30,557 nt of DNA from Neocallimastix lanati (nom. inval.) (GCA_016946835.1 JACVTC010000416.1:1-30557), one strand, 5' to 3'. Positions 1 to 8,076 are shown, counted from the stretch's first letter. Notes: generated by a model from the letters alone, not told the origin. Program-made: numbers and translations.

Positions 1-212
1 CTGAAGTTAATAATTTTTAATTGAAATTTTCTTTTCTACCAATACTAAATTATCATTATATGATAATAATGTTATCAATGATATATACTATGCTAAAATT
101 ATTAACTAAATAATATAAATAGTAAATAGTGCAATTAATCATAATCGATTTTAATTTTATTAGTAAATACTATATATGTATTTAAATTTAATTTAATTTA
201 ATCAAAATCTAG

Positions 213-229
213 AAAAAAAAAGATCAAAA
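213..229 (-). terminator. Pol III terminator of tRNA-Glu
   Basis: On the minus strand T4 (229-226) lies 4 bases past the gene, backed up by T9 (221-213). Confidence 0.8.
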
Positions 230-233
230 GTAA

Positions 234-305
234 TTCCGCATCGGGGAATCGAACCCCGGCCGCCACGGTGAAAGCGTGGAATCCTAGCCACTGGACCAAT
301 GCGGA
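234..305 (-). tRNA. tRNA-Glu (TTC)
   Basis: 72-nt glutamate tRNA decoding GAA/GAG. The anticodon stem CCACG/CGTGG encloses loop CTTTCAC with anticodon TTC. The acceptor stem TCCGCAT/ATGCGGA is perfect, with discriminator A. The T arm has CCGGG and loop TTCGATT. No CCA is encoded. It stands alone, and its leader reads CAACAAGA directly before the gene. Confidence 0.98.
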
Positions 306-872
306 TCTTGTTGTTTTAAACTTTCATTTCTTGCTTTTTTATTATATCTTTGTAGTGCAAAATTTTTCAATAGGTTAGGATTATTAATTTTATTATTAAT
401 ATTATTAAATTATTAATATTACTAAATTATTACATTTTTTCTTAAATTTTATATAATTAAACTTTACATTATTTAAATTAATTGTTTAAAGTTATTTATT
501 AATATCTTTTCATTTTTTTTTTCTTATTTAAATTTTTATTTATCTAGTATTATTTTATTTATATTTTTATTTTTTCTTTTTTTTTTTATTTTTTAATTTT
601 CTTTTTTCATTTTTGTCTTTATTTAATAAATAATATTTTTCAAGTTAATTGTAATACTTAAAAGTGAATTTGTTTGATTCAATATAATCTTAGCAAAACT
701 TCTAAATATAATTTATAATATTAATAAATTAATATATATGCATTTCAATGTACTTAATTTAATATTTATTATTAATAATAAATAATTATTTTTAATTTTA
801 TTTCATTCTTAAATTAGTTTTGAAAATAACAAATATATATATATATATATATATTACTATTATTTTATAATG

Positions 873-911
<39 letters not shown>

Positions 912-1411
912 AAAAAATTAAATTAATATTAAAATATTATAAATTGCGAAAATTTTATATTTTATTTATTTTATTTATTTATTTTATACTTTAAGTTTAG
1001 TTATTAAATTTTAATTTACCTTATTTTTAATTTAGTTTTAGTTTTTCTGTTTGATTGTTCCATTATCTTCAAAAGTTTTTATAAGCTATTTTAATATTAA
1101 ATATTATATATAAATTAAAATAAAATTAACAGTTATTTATTTATTAAAATTATTTCCAATAAGTTTATTTAATTTCTTAAAATACTAAATTTTAATTTTT
1201 AATTATTTTTAAACATTTATATTATATATTAATAAATATATTATAATTATTTAATTTAATAAATATATAATATATATTTAATTAATATATCTATTCAATT
1301 AATATATCTATTTAATTGAAGTGATATTGATAATTTTATAAATAATTTATAAATATTTTATATTGTAAATTATTATACAATATAGAAAATTTTGAAAAAT
1401 TTTGTCAGATT
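306..1411. other. A+T spacer between Glu and Val
   Basis: No gene seen in 1.1 kb. It holds T-rich stretches (510-610), an (AT)11 run (833-854), an uninterrupted A36 (873-908) and a doubled AATTAATATATCTATT motif near 1279-1315. Equivalents are 11090-12195 and 21949-23054, with A36 and (AT)11 the same length in copy 2. Confidence 0.85.
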
Positions 1412-1485
1412 GATTTCGTGGTGTAGTCGGTTATCACGTCTGTCTAACACACAGACGGTCCCCGGTTCGAATCCGGGCGAAATCA
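1412..1485 (+). tRNA. tRNA-Val (AAC), first copy in unit
   Basis: 74-nt valine tRNA. Anticodon stem TCTGT/ACAGA with loop CTAACAC gives anticodon AAC, expected to be modified to inosine. Acceptor GATTTCG/CGAAATC is perfect, with discriminator A. The gene is base-for-base the same as the Val gene at 3460. Only 6 bp (TTATTT) separate it from tRNA-Ser, with no T4, so the two are probably transcribed together. Confidence 0.98.
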
Positions 1486-1491
1486 TTATTT

Positions 1492-1573
1492 GACAGCATG
1501 TCCGAGTGGTTAAGGAGTGTGACTAGAAATCACATAGGCTCTGCCTGCGCAGGTTCAAGTCCTGCTGCTGTCG
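1492..1573 (+). tRNA. tRNA-Ser (AGA)
   Basis: 82-nt class II tRNA with a long variable arm, as expected for serine. Anticodon stem TGTGA/TCACA with loop CTAGAAA gives AGA. Acceptor GACAGCA/TGCTGTC is perfect, with discriminator G as in eukaryotic tRNA-Ser. It is the downstream member of the Val-Ser pair. Confidence 0.98.
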
Positions 1574-1578
1574 TTTTT
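1574..1578 (+). terminator. Pol III terminator of Val-Ser pair
   Basis: T5 directly after tRNA-Ser; the first T-run of four or more downstream of Val, so it ends both genes. Confidence 0.85.
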
Positions 1579-1891
1579 ACTTTATTTTTATTATAAAAAT
1601 GCAATTATACATTTAATTTTATATATTAAAAAACTCAAAAAAAAAAAAAAAAAAAAAAACTCAAAAAAAAAAAAAAGTTAATATTAAAATGCAATATGAA
1701 ATTTTTAAAAATTGTTATTTTTTTTTTTTTTTTTTTTAATTTTTTTATTTTTTATTTTATTTTTATTTTTTTTTTGTTTTGTTTTTATTTATTTATTTAT
1801 TTTTTTATTTTCATTTATTTATTTGCATTTTTATTTTCTTTTTTATTTTTATTTTATTAAAAACAAAAACAAAAAACAAAAATTAAAATAT

Positions 1892-1897
1892 AAAAAA
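1892..1897 (-). terminator. Pol III terminator of minus-strand Ile-Lys pair
   Basis: T6 on the minus strand, one base past tRNA-Lys-CTT. Confidence 0.85.
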
Positions 1898-1898
1898 G

Positions 1899-1971
1899 CG
1901 CCCAACGTGGGGGTCGAACCCACAACCTTGAGATTAAGAGTCTCACGCTCTACCGATTGAGCTAGCCGGGC
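1899..1971 (-). tRNA. tRNA-Lys (CTT), minus-strand copy
   Basis: 73-nt lysine tRNA. Stem TGAGA/TCTCA with loop CTCTTAA gives anticodon CTT. Acceptor GCCCGGC/GTTGGGC pairs with two G-U, and the discriminator is G. It lies 8 bp downstream of tRNA-Ile on the same strand. The gene is identical to the plus-strand Lys-CTT at 7035. Confidence 0.98.
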
Positions 1972-1979
1972 AAATGAAA

Positions 1980-2053
1980 TGCTCTGTGCAGGGGTCGAAC
2001 CTGCGACCTTGGCGTTATTAGCACCACGCTCTAACCGACTGAGCTAACAGAGC
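1980..2053 (-). tRNA. tRNA-Ile (AAT), minus-strand copy
   Basis: 74-nt isoleucine tRNA. Stem TGGTG/CGCCA with loop CTAATAA gives AAT. Acceptor GCTCTGT/ACAGAGC, discriminator A. It is the upstream gene of an Ile-Lys pair on the minus strand. The gene is identical to the Ile at 6945 on the plus strand, so the pair is present twice per unit in opposite orientations. Confidence 0.98.
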
Positions 2054-2120
2054 TATTTTAGCTTTGTTTCGAAAAATATTTTTGAAATAGGGTATATTAT
2101 TTAATATATTATATAATATA

Positions 2121-2150
2121 TTATTTATTATTATTTATTATTATTTATTA

Positions 2151-2201
<51 letters not shown>

Positions 2202-2330
2202 TATTATTATTTATTATTATTTATTATTATTTATTATTATTTATTATTATTTATTATTATTTATTATTATTTATTATTATTTATTATTATTTATTATTAT
2301 TTATTATTATTTATTATTATTTATTATTAA
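2121..2330. repeat. 10-bp periodic TTATTATTAT tract with pure TTA core
   Basis: 210 bp of a 10-bp higher-order repeat (two TTA plus TTAT) flanking a pure TTA block at about 2156-2201. Same length at 12905-13114 and 23764-23973. Confidence 0.93.
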
Positions 2331-2655
2331 TACTTAAATTTATAAATTAGAAATATAATATAATACACATATATTATTGTATTATGTAGTTCATACTATC
2401 AAAAAAATATTTAAATAAAATTATAATTAATTTGAATATTTGTAATATTATATTATTCTAATAAATTTAGAAATATTTAATTTTTATTTTATTTTTAGCA
2501 AAAAAAAATATATTTTAAGTAATAATATTAAAAAAATTTTTTTTATAATATTTTGTAAGTATTAAAACGAATATTTTATTTTTAATAAAAAAAAATCAAA
2601 AGTAAAGAAACTAAAAAAAAAAAAAAATACTATAAAAGAATTTATTATATATTAA

Positions 2656-3003
<348 letters not shown>

Positions 3004-3047
3004 ATTATTATTAAATTTTATTAATCTATATCAAAGCAGTTGATAAA

Positions 3048-3071
3048 TAATTATTAATTAATTAATAATTA
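3048..3071. repeat. 24-bp perfect palindrome
   Basis: Self-complementary A/T palindrome with centre AATT, just after the AAT microsatellite. It recurs unchanged at 13903-13926 and 24837-24860. It could extrude as a cruciform or bind a dimeric protein; no direct evidence for either. Confidence 0.8.
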
Positions 3072-3089
3072 ATACGAAATATTAAAATT

Positions 3090-3120
3090 AAAATCTAAAC
3101 TAGTCAAAGACTAGGATTTT
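3090..3120. other. Bulged hairpin
   Basis: CTAGTC-AAA-GACTAG forms a perfect 6-bp stem, extended by AAAATC/GATTTT beyond a one-sided TAAA bulge, so 12 pairs in all. One of the few non-tRNA places here with paired G/C. Copies at 13945-13975 and 24879-24909 are identical. Role unknown. Confidence 0.7.
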
Positions 3121-3212
3121 ATAAATTATATTGTAATATTATTATTTAATATTAAATATTGTGATTAATAATTTCATACTAAATTTAAATATAATTTTAA
3201 ATTATATCAATG

Positions 3213-3264
3213 TTCTAAAATATTCTAAAATATTCTAAAATATTCTAAAATATTCTAAAATATT
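3213..3264. repeat. Five-fold 10-bp repeat TTCTAAAATA
   Basis: Five direct copies of a 10-bp motif, in phase with the DNA helix. Unchanged in number at 14068-14119 and 25002-25053. Confidence 0.9.
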
Positions 3265-3282
3265 ATATATTAATGATGGAAA

Positions 3283-3303
3283 TATTTTACTATGGGTAAA
3301 ATA
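3283..3303. other. Hairpin TATTTTAC/GTAAAATA
   Basis: Perfect 8-bp stem with loop TATGG, about 80 bp upstream of tRNA-Arg. Also at 14138-14158 and 25072-25092. Orientation and role unknown. Confidence 0.65.
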
Positions 3304-3381
3304 CTTTAATTACTATCTATTGTCTGAAAGCCTAAAAGGATCTAAGGAAAATAAAACAGGAATATTAAAATTTTTAAATGC

Positions 3382-3455
3382 GGGCTGTTAGTTCAGTTGG
3401 ATAGAACGCTTGACTACGGATCAAGAGGTCGCAGGTTCAAGTCCTGCATAGCTCG
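3382..3455 (+). tRNA. tRNA-Arg (ACG)
   Basis: 74-nt arginine tRNA for CGN codons. Stem CTTGA/TCAAG with loop CTACGGA gives ACG. Acceptor GGGCTGT/ATAGCTC has two G-U pairs; discriminator G. The T arm is GCAGG TTCAAGT CCTGC. The next gene, Val, starts after just four bases, which are TTTT. Confidence 0.98.
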
Positions 3456-3459
3456 TTTT
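3456..3459 (+). terminator. Minimal T4 between tRNA-Arg and tRNA-Val
   Basis: The whole 4-bp gap is TTTT. T4 is the shortest run that can stop Pol III and is often leaky, so Arg may be released alone or read through into Val. Confidence 0.55.
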
Positions 3460-3533
3460 GATTTCGTGGTGTAGTCGGTTATCACGTCTGTCTAACACAC
3501 AGACGGTCCCCGGTTCGAATCCGGGCGAAATCA
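3460..3533 (+). tRNA. tRNA-Val (AAC), second copy in unit
   Basis: Same 74-nt gene as at 1412, with no base difference seen, but with unrelated flanks. Anticodon AAC in loop CTAACAC. It sits four bases after tRNA-Arg and is followed at once by a run of eight T. Confidence 0.98.
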
Positions 3534-3541
3534 TTTTTTTT
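3534..3541 (+). terminator. Pol III terminator of tRNA-Val (second) or Arg-Val
   Basis: T8 starting at the base after the discriminator A. Confidence 0.85.
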
Positions 3542-3713
3542 ACATCATTTTCTAGATATAAATTAAAAATGCTAAAAAAAAAGAAAAAATTTAATATTTT
3601 TAATTTAATTATTATAGCAAATATTAATTTTTCGTTTCTCAAAATATTTTCGTTTCGTAAAAATAAAAGAACTAAAATGTACAATACATATAAATATATT
3701 TAGCTTTAGCAAT

Positions 3714-3718
3714 AAAAA
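3714..3718 (-). terminator. Pol III terminator of tRNA-Leu-TAA
   Basis: T5 on the minus strand, four bases past the gene. Confidence 0.85.
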
Positions 3719-3722
3719 GAAC

Positions 3723-3805
3723 TGCCAAGAGTGAGGTTCGAACTCACGCCTCTTTCGAGACCGCATCTTAAGTGCGGCGCCTTAGACCGACTCGGCCATC
3801 TTGGC
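3723..3805 (-). tRNA. tRNA-Leu (TAA)
   Basis: 83-nt class II leucine tRNA reading UUA/UUG. Stem CCGCA/TGCGG with loop CTTAAGA gives TAA. Acceptor GCCAAGA/TCTTGGC is perfect, with discriminator A. It has the TGGCCGAG D-arm start usual for eukaryotic tRNA-Leu and a variable arm around TCTCGAAAGA. A single gene with its own terminator. Confidence 0.98.
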
Positions 3806-4071
3806 TAAATATAAGTTTATTTTCTTTTTAATTTATTTTTAAGATCAGTTTCTTTTCATTTAATTATTTTTTTAATTTAAAAAATTAATCTATAGCATAT
3901 TATAATTTTATGGTACTATTAATGGAAAAATAAATTGATATATGTCTAAACGAACAAATAATAATAAAATTAATTATTAATGTTATAATAAATATAATTA
4001 TATTAAGTATATGGATAAATTATGTTTAATGATATAGTATAATATTATTAATAAAGATTATAAGTAAACTT

Positions 4072-4122
<51 letters not shown>

Positions 4123-4532
4123 TATATGTATTTATTTATTTATGCTTTTTCAGTTTTAAATTTTATAATTAATCTTATAATCTTATAATCTTATAATTTG
4201 AAATATCTATAAAATAAATTAATTATAATAAAATGTAATAATAAAAAATATTTATATTTATATTTATATTTATAAGAATGCCAATGATTTTCTAAAGCAT
4301 AAATAAAAAATATTTATTTTTAAATAATTATTATTATATAATTTTAATAAAAGATCAAATATAATAGCATTACTAAGTATGAATAATGAATAAAATAGTA
4401 AATAAATAAAATATATAATAAAATAAAAATCTGTAACTAAAAATAATGTTGAAATAATTATGTTATTGATATATATTATATGTACTTAGGATAAGTCTTT
4501 CTTTTCAACAGAATTCGGAAAAAACAACTAAG
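3806..4532. other. A+T spacer between Leu-TAA and Gly
   Basis: Divergent spacer (Leu and Gly point away from each other). It contains (AAT)16 at 4074-4121, three TATTTA units near 4249-4273 and three CTTATAAT units at 4174-4198. No gene seen. Equivalents: 14661-15387 and 25595-26321. Confidence 0.85.
4074..4121. repeat. (AAT)16 microsatellite
   Basis: 16 AAT units. Unlike the large AAT tract it has the same length in all copies (14929-14976, 25863-25910). Confidence 0.93.
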
Positions 4533-4603
4533 GCATTGATGGTTTAGTGGTATAATTACCGCCTGCCACGCGGTAGACCCGGGTTCGATTCCCGGTCAAT
4601 GCA
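4533..4603 (+). tRNA. tRNA-Gly (GCC)
   Basis: 71-nt glycine tRNA. Stem ACCGC/GCGGT with loop CTGCCAC gives GCC. Acceptor GCATTGA/TCAATGC, discriminator A. The leader is CAACTAAG. Its 3' end is three bases (TTT) from tRNA-Thr, too short for a Pol III terminator. Confidence 0.98.
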
Positions 4604-4606
4604 TTT

Positions 4607-4679
4607 GCCTTCATGGCTCAGTCGGCAGAGCATCCCCCTAGTAAGGGGAAGGTCATCGGTTCGATTCCGATTGAAGGCA
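4607..4679 (+). tRNA. tRNA-Thr (AGT)
   Basis: 73-nt threonine tRNA. Stem TCCCC/GGGGA with loop CTAGTAA gives AGT. Acceptor GCCTTCA/TGAAGGC, discriminator A. T arm TCGGT TCGATTC. It is the downstream half of the Gly-Thr pair. Confidence 0.98.
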
Positions 4680-4928
4680 TTATTTTTATTTTATTTTATT
4701 TTTTTTTTTTTTAATTTCAAAAAGTAATATATAAATTAAATTTTTAATAATTATTGCATTTCATCAGTGTATATGTTAATTTACAAAATTAGAAAAGTTG
4801 AATTTCATCTTATAATATTTTAACTTTTACATTTAATTAAATTATTTATAATGTTTTAACTTTCACATTTAATTAAATTATTTACAGTTTTAATTTATGT
4901 TCTATACAAGGAATTATTATTTATTACG

Positions 4929-4964
<36 letters not shown>

Positions 4965-5300
4965 CTATTATGAATTAAATGATTTTCACACTAATATTTA
5001 AATAAATAAATAATTAATTACGCAATTATTAAAGTTAACATATACATTTTTAAAATAAAAATTAAAATAAATAAAATAATAAATATAAATATATATATAT
5101 ATATTTATAATTATTATATAATATATTTTAAACTTAAATATTACTAATTTTTTTAATTTAAATCAAAATTTCATTTTAACTTTAAATTGTATATTTGATA
5201 TTAATTTAAAAATACCAAATGATAAAATCAAACTAAATTTTATTTTCTATATTTTTATGGGGTTGTTAGTTGTTTAAAAATAAATTTAAAAACAAGATAA
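4680..5300. other. A+T spacer between Thr and Pro
   Basis: Holds a direct repeat of about 37 bp with core TTTAACTTTYACATTTAATT (near 4829 and 4856) and a T31 run at 4933-4963, which is T31 in copy 2 and T30 in copy 3. No gene. Equivalents: 15535-16155 and 26469-27088. Confidence 0.85.
4683..4687 (+). terminator. Pol III terminator of Gly-Thr pair
   Basis: T5 three bases past tRNA-Thr, followed by further T-runs. Confidence 0.85.
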
Positions 5301-5372
5301 GGCTCATTGGTCTAGTAGTATGATTCTCGCTTTGGGTGCGAGAGGTCCCGGGTTCAATTCCCGGATGAGCCC
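5301..5372 (+). tRNA. tRNA-Pro (TGG)
   Basis: 72-nt proline tRNA. Stem CTCGC/GCGAG with loop TTTGGGT gives TGG. Acceptor GGCTCAT/ATGAGCC, discriminator C as usual for eukaryotic tRNA-Pro. T arm CCGGG TTCAATT CCCGG. Single gene; CAAG lies at -8 to -5. Confidence 0.98.
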
Positions 5373-5725
5373 CTCTTTTTTAATTTTGACTTTTTATAAT
5401 AGTTATTACTTTTATAAATTCATTTTTAAAATCTACTGATAATTAGTATCAGAATTTAAATAAAAGAGCGAAGCAAAAATATTTTGAAAAAAAGTAATAA
5501 ATGTATTAAAATATTAATTTTATTCATAATTTTAGCAATATTTTATAATTTAAATAATAAATATATATAAATATAAATAAATATCTAAAATATAATTAAT
5601 TAATACAAATAAAGGAATAAATACTATCTTAAAATCATATATTAATAATAAATTTAAACACTTATCAATTATATTAAATTGTAAGGTATACAAGAATATT
5701 ATATATTTAATAATTTACTAAATAT
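5373..5725. other. A+T spacer between Pro and Gln
   Basis: 353 bp of A+T filler with one slightly richer patch (AAAAGAGCGAAGCAA near 5463). No gene or repeat stands out. Equivalents: 16228-16580 and 27161-27513. Confidence 0.8.
5376..5381 (+). terminator. Pol III terminator of tRNA-Pro
   Basis: T6, three bases past the gene. Confidence 0.85.
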
Positions 5726-5797
5726 GGTTCTATAGTGTAGCGGTTAGCACATTGGACTTTGAATCCAATAACTCGAGTTCAAATCTCGATAGGACCT
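5726..5797 (+). tRNA. tRNA-Gln (TTG)
   Basis: 72-nt glutamine tRNA. Stem TTGGA/TCCAA with loop CTTTGAA gives TTG. Acceptor GGTTCTA/TAGGACC with one G-U; discriminator T. B-box region is GAGTTCAAATC. The only Gln isoacceptor in the unit. Confidence 0.98.
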
Positions 5798-5799
5798 AA

Positions 5800-5804
5800 T
5801 TTTT
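5800..5804 (+). terminator. Pol III terminator of tRNA-Gln
   Basis: T5, two bases past the gene. Confidence 0.85.
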
Positions 5805-5992
5805 AATTATATTTTTAACAATTTTTAACAATTTTAACAATTTTAAAAATTACTAAATATTAATATATTAACTTTTATTTTTATCTTTATCTTTAGTTTT
5901 TTAGCATTTAATAATAATAATATTTTTTGTAAAAAAAAAAAAAAAGAAAATATTCTAATAAAAATAAAATTATATTGTTAATAAAAAAAATG

Positions 5993-5997
5993 AAAAA
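5993..5997 (-). terminator. Pol III terminator of tRNA-Asp
   Basis: T5 on the minus strand, six bases past the gene, with an eight-T run (5983-5990) behind it. Confidence 0.8.
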
Positions 5998-6003
5998 GGC
6001 TTA

Positions 6004-6075
6004 CTCCCAGGCGGGGAATTGAACCCCGGTCTCCCGCGTGACAGGCGGGGATACTCACCACTATACTACCTGGGA
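6004..6075 (-). tRNA. tRNA-Asp (GTC)
   Basis: 72-nt aspartate tRNA. Stem CCCGC/GCGGG with loop CTGTCAC gives GTC. Acceptor TCCCAGG/CCTGGGA, discriminator G. T arm CGGGG TTCAATT CCCCG. Single gene pointing toward tRNA-Gln. Confidence 0.98.
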
Positions 6076-6944
6076 TGGCTTTAATTATTTTTTGATCTTA
6101 TTTTGTCATATACACTATGTCACCGAATTTTAAAGTATGATCATGTAATTAAAGCATTTAATTAGAATTTAGAATTTCATTAAATAAAATATATTCAATA
6201 TAAATTTATTTCAACATTTAAATCATGTTATACTTATTTAATTGTATTTTGTACTTAAATTTAATTGTATTTTGTACTTAATTTTAAAGATAAAGATTTT
6301 TATGAAAACTTAATTTTTTATTTTTATTATTTTAATAAATATATATAAATATATATAAATTAAATATATAATATTTATAAATATTAAGAATTAATCAATA
6401 AAACATACTATAATATTGAAATTAAAATAAATATTATATTATTCAATTATTTAATATTATATAATCAAAAATGTATAATTCATTTTAATTATTTGCTTTT
6501 GACTTTTTTTTATTTTTATTTTTATTGCTTTCTTTTATTTTATTTATTATTTTATTTATTATTTTATTTATTATTTTATTTATTATTTTATTTATTATTT
6601 TATTTTATTTTTATTTTTATTTTTATTTTTATTTTTATTTTTATTTTTATTTTTATTTTTATTTTTATTTTTATTTTTATTTTTATTTTTATTTTTATTT
6701 TTATTTTTATTTTTATTTTTATTTTTAATATATTGTATTCGAGTTTAAATGATATTTAATTGTTAATTAATTATTTCATTTTCAGTTGAATAATAATTCA
6801 TAAATTTAATTTTTATCTCCATAATTATTTATAAATTTATTTTTAAAAATTTTTTTCATAAATACTACATAAAAACAAAAATTATTTTATAACCATTTGA
6901 TTTTTAGTAGTACAAGATTTATTCTTAATTTTAATCATAGGCAA
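6076..6944. other. A+T spacer between Asp and Ile
   Basis: Divergent spacer dominated by the 12-bp and TTTTTA repeats described separately. It also has a doubled TTAATTGTATTTTGTACTTA at about 6237-6283. No gene. Equivalents: 16931-17799 and 27864-28732. Confidence 0.85.
6533..6726. repeat. TTTTATTTATTA x5 then about 20 x TTTTTA
   Basis: Five 12-bp units run straight into about 20 hexamers TTTTTA. The open frames across it encode only F/I/L/Y strings and are not genes. Length is the same at 17388-17581 and 28321-28514. Confidence 0.95.
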
Positions 6945-7018
6945 GCTCTGTTAGCTCAGTCGGTTAGAGCGTGGTGCTAATAACGCCAAGGTCGCAGGTT
7001 CGACCCCTGCACAGAGCA
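6945..7018 (+). tRNA. tRNA-Ile (AAT), plus-strand copy
   Basis: Identical gene to the minus-strand Ile at 1980 (anticodon AAT). It is followed by tRNA-Lys-CTT after 16 bp without a T4, the same transcriptional order as the inverted pair at 1899-2053 but with a different spacer. Confidence 0.98.
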
Positions 7019-7034
7019 AACTGAATGTAAAATT

Positions 7035-7107
7035 GCCCGGCTAGCTCAATCGGTAGAGCGTGAGACTCTTAATCTCAAGGTTGTGGGTTCGACCCCCACG
7101 TTGGGCG
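7035..7107 (+). tRNA. tRNA-Lys (CTT), plus-strand copy
   Basis: Identical gene to the minus-strand Lys at 1899 (anticodon CTT, acceptor GCCCGGC/GTTGGGC, discriminator G). Downstream gene of the second Ile-Lys pair. With Lys-TTT it gives three Lys genes per unit. Confidence 0.98.
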
Positions 7108-7110
7108 ATA

Positions 7111-7116
7111 TTTTTT
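7111..7116 (+). terminator. Pol III terminator of plus-strand Ile-Lys pair
   Basis: T6, three bases past tRNA-Lys-CTT. Confidence 0.85.
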
Positions 7117-7158
7117 GGTAGTATTCTTTTAATCAAATAGCCTAAGTATATATAAATA

Positions 7159-7320
7159 TTTTAATTAAACTACTTTTTAATGTATATATATATATATATA
7201 TATATTTTAATTAAACTACTTTTAATATATATATATAATATATATTTTAATTAAACTACTTTTAATATATATATATAATATATATTTTAATTAAACTACT
7301 TTTTAATATATATATATGTT
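7159..7320. repeat. Minisatellite, four copies of about 40 bp
   Basis: The core TTTTAATTAAACTACTTTT starts at 7159, 7205, 7245 and 7285, each followed by alternating TA. Unit spacing is 46, 40 and 40 bp. Unchanged at 18014-18175 and 28947-29108. Confidence 0.9.
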
Positions 7321-7861
7321 TTAATGATAAATCAATATTTATATATATAATAAATAATAAGTTATGACTAACCACTAGTTTCATAAATTAAATTTTAAAT
7401 TTGAACTATATAATATATATATTTTTATTTTTATAAATTACATATATATATAATATTTTTCTTATTATATATAAATATATATATATTAATGAAATATTAA
7501 ATAAATAAATTGTATATTGTTATTAATTGAAAATATTTAATATGATAACTATAATTTTATAACATTTAAAATTTTAATACAATGAATTATTTTTAATTTA
7601 AAATTAATTTGTCTAATGTTTATTTTAATATTAATATTTATTTTGATATTAATATTTATTTTGATATTAAAATTTACTAATATCTTAAAATAGATATTAA
7701 TTATTATGAATTATCAAATTTTAAACTTAAACAATATATTTAAATAAATTAATATATTTTCTTATTTAAGAAAATTTAAAAACAAAAAATAATAAATAAT
7801 ATATATATATAAAATTTTTTTTTATCATAAGAATTTCCAAAAATTATTAAGTAATATAACG

Positions 7862-7896
<35 letters not shown>

Positions 7897-7927
7897 AAAG
7901 CAGGAAAAAACAAAGCCAGAAAGCGTA

Positions 7928-8000
7928 GCCCTGTTAGCTCAGTTGGTAGAGCGTGCGGCTTTTAACCGCAAGGTCGGGGGTTCGAGCCCCCCATAGGGCG
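7928..8000 (+). tRNA. tRNA-Lys (TTT)
   Basis: 73-nt lysine tRNA for AAA/AAG. Stem TGCGG/CCGCA with loop CTTTTAA gives TTT. Acceptor GCCCTGT/ATAGGGC, discriminator G. T arm GGGGG TTCGAGC CCCCC. Only the two bases TA separate it from tRNA-Asn. Confidence 0.98.
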
Positions 8001-8002
8001 TA

Positions 8003-8076
8003 GCTCTTATGGCGCAATTGGCTAGCGCGTTCGGCTGTTAACCGAGAGGTTGGTGGTTCAAGCCCACCTAGGAGCG
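8003..8076 (+). tRNA. tRNA-Asn (GTT)
   Basis: 74-nt asparagine tRNA. Stem TTCGG/CCGAG with loop CTGTTAA gives GTT. Acceptor GCTCTTA/TAGGAGC with one G-U; discriminator G. Downstream member of the Lys-Asn pair, the tightest in the unit. Confidence 0.98.

Larger units (their letters stand above)
1574..1898. other. A+T spacer between Ser and Lys-CTT
   Basis: Two A-runs separated by CTC (1638-1676), then a 130-bp T-rich stretch (1718-1858) and A/C-poor filler. Nothing codes here: the open frame over the T-rich part reads only F, L, I and Y and ends inside the antisense of tRNA-Lys. Equivalents: 12358-12682 and 23217-23541. Confidence 0.85.
7108..7927. other. A+T spacer between Lys-CTT and Lys-TTT
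   Basis: Carries the 40-bp minisatellite, a triple TTGATATTAATATTTATT-like repeat at about 7614-7670, and an A32 run (7862-7893; A35 in copy 2, A34 in copy 3). Just before Lys-TTT is a more complex leader (AAAGCAGG to GCCAGAAAGCG). No gene. Equivalents: 17963-18785 and 28896-29717. Confidence 0.85.

Noticed and set aside
306-1411. 5S rRNA or other Pol III genes in the long spacers
   Set aside because: In other organisms such arrays can include 5S rRNA. No G/C-balanced block of about 120 bp or 5S-like internal box was seen in any spacer.
1712-1960. 82-codon open frame (also 12496-12744 and 23355-23603)
   Set aside because: It is a T-rich repeat read as F/L/I/Y, continuing into the antisense of tRNA-Lys-CTT; the GVEPTT-like end is what antisense T arms give. 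Not a protein gene.
3005-3381. Retrotransposon or insertion element upstream of tRNA-Arg
   Set aside because: Elements often insert near tRNAs, but no coding frame, terminal repeat or target duplication is visible; the stretch is the same in all copies and is better described as structured spacer.
3421-3684. 87-codon minus-strand open frame (also 14276-14539 and 25210-25473)
   Set aside because: Its distinctive part (PGFEPGT, GLEPATS) is the antisense of the T arms of tRNA-Val and tRNA-Arg, a known source of spurious proteins in databases; the rest is A+T filler.
3458-3703. 81-codon plus-strand open frame (also 14313-14558 and 25247-25492)
   Set aside because: It begins inside tRNA-Val and runs into A-rich spacer (K/N/F/I). 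Overlap with a clear tRNA and biased composition rule it out.
6493-6759. 88- and 67-codon open frames of FYFYFY or FIFIFI
   Set aside because: Pure translation of the TTTTTA and TTTTATTTATTA repeats; same at 17348-17614 and 28281-28547. It looks like a membrane protein only because T-rich codons give hydrophobic residues.
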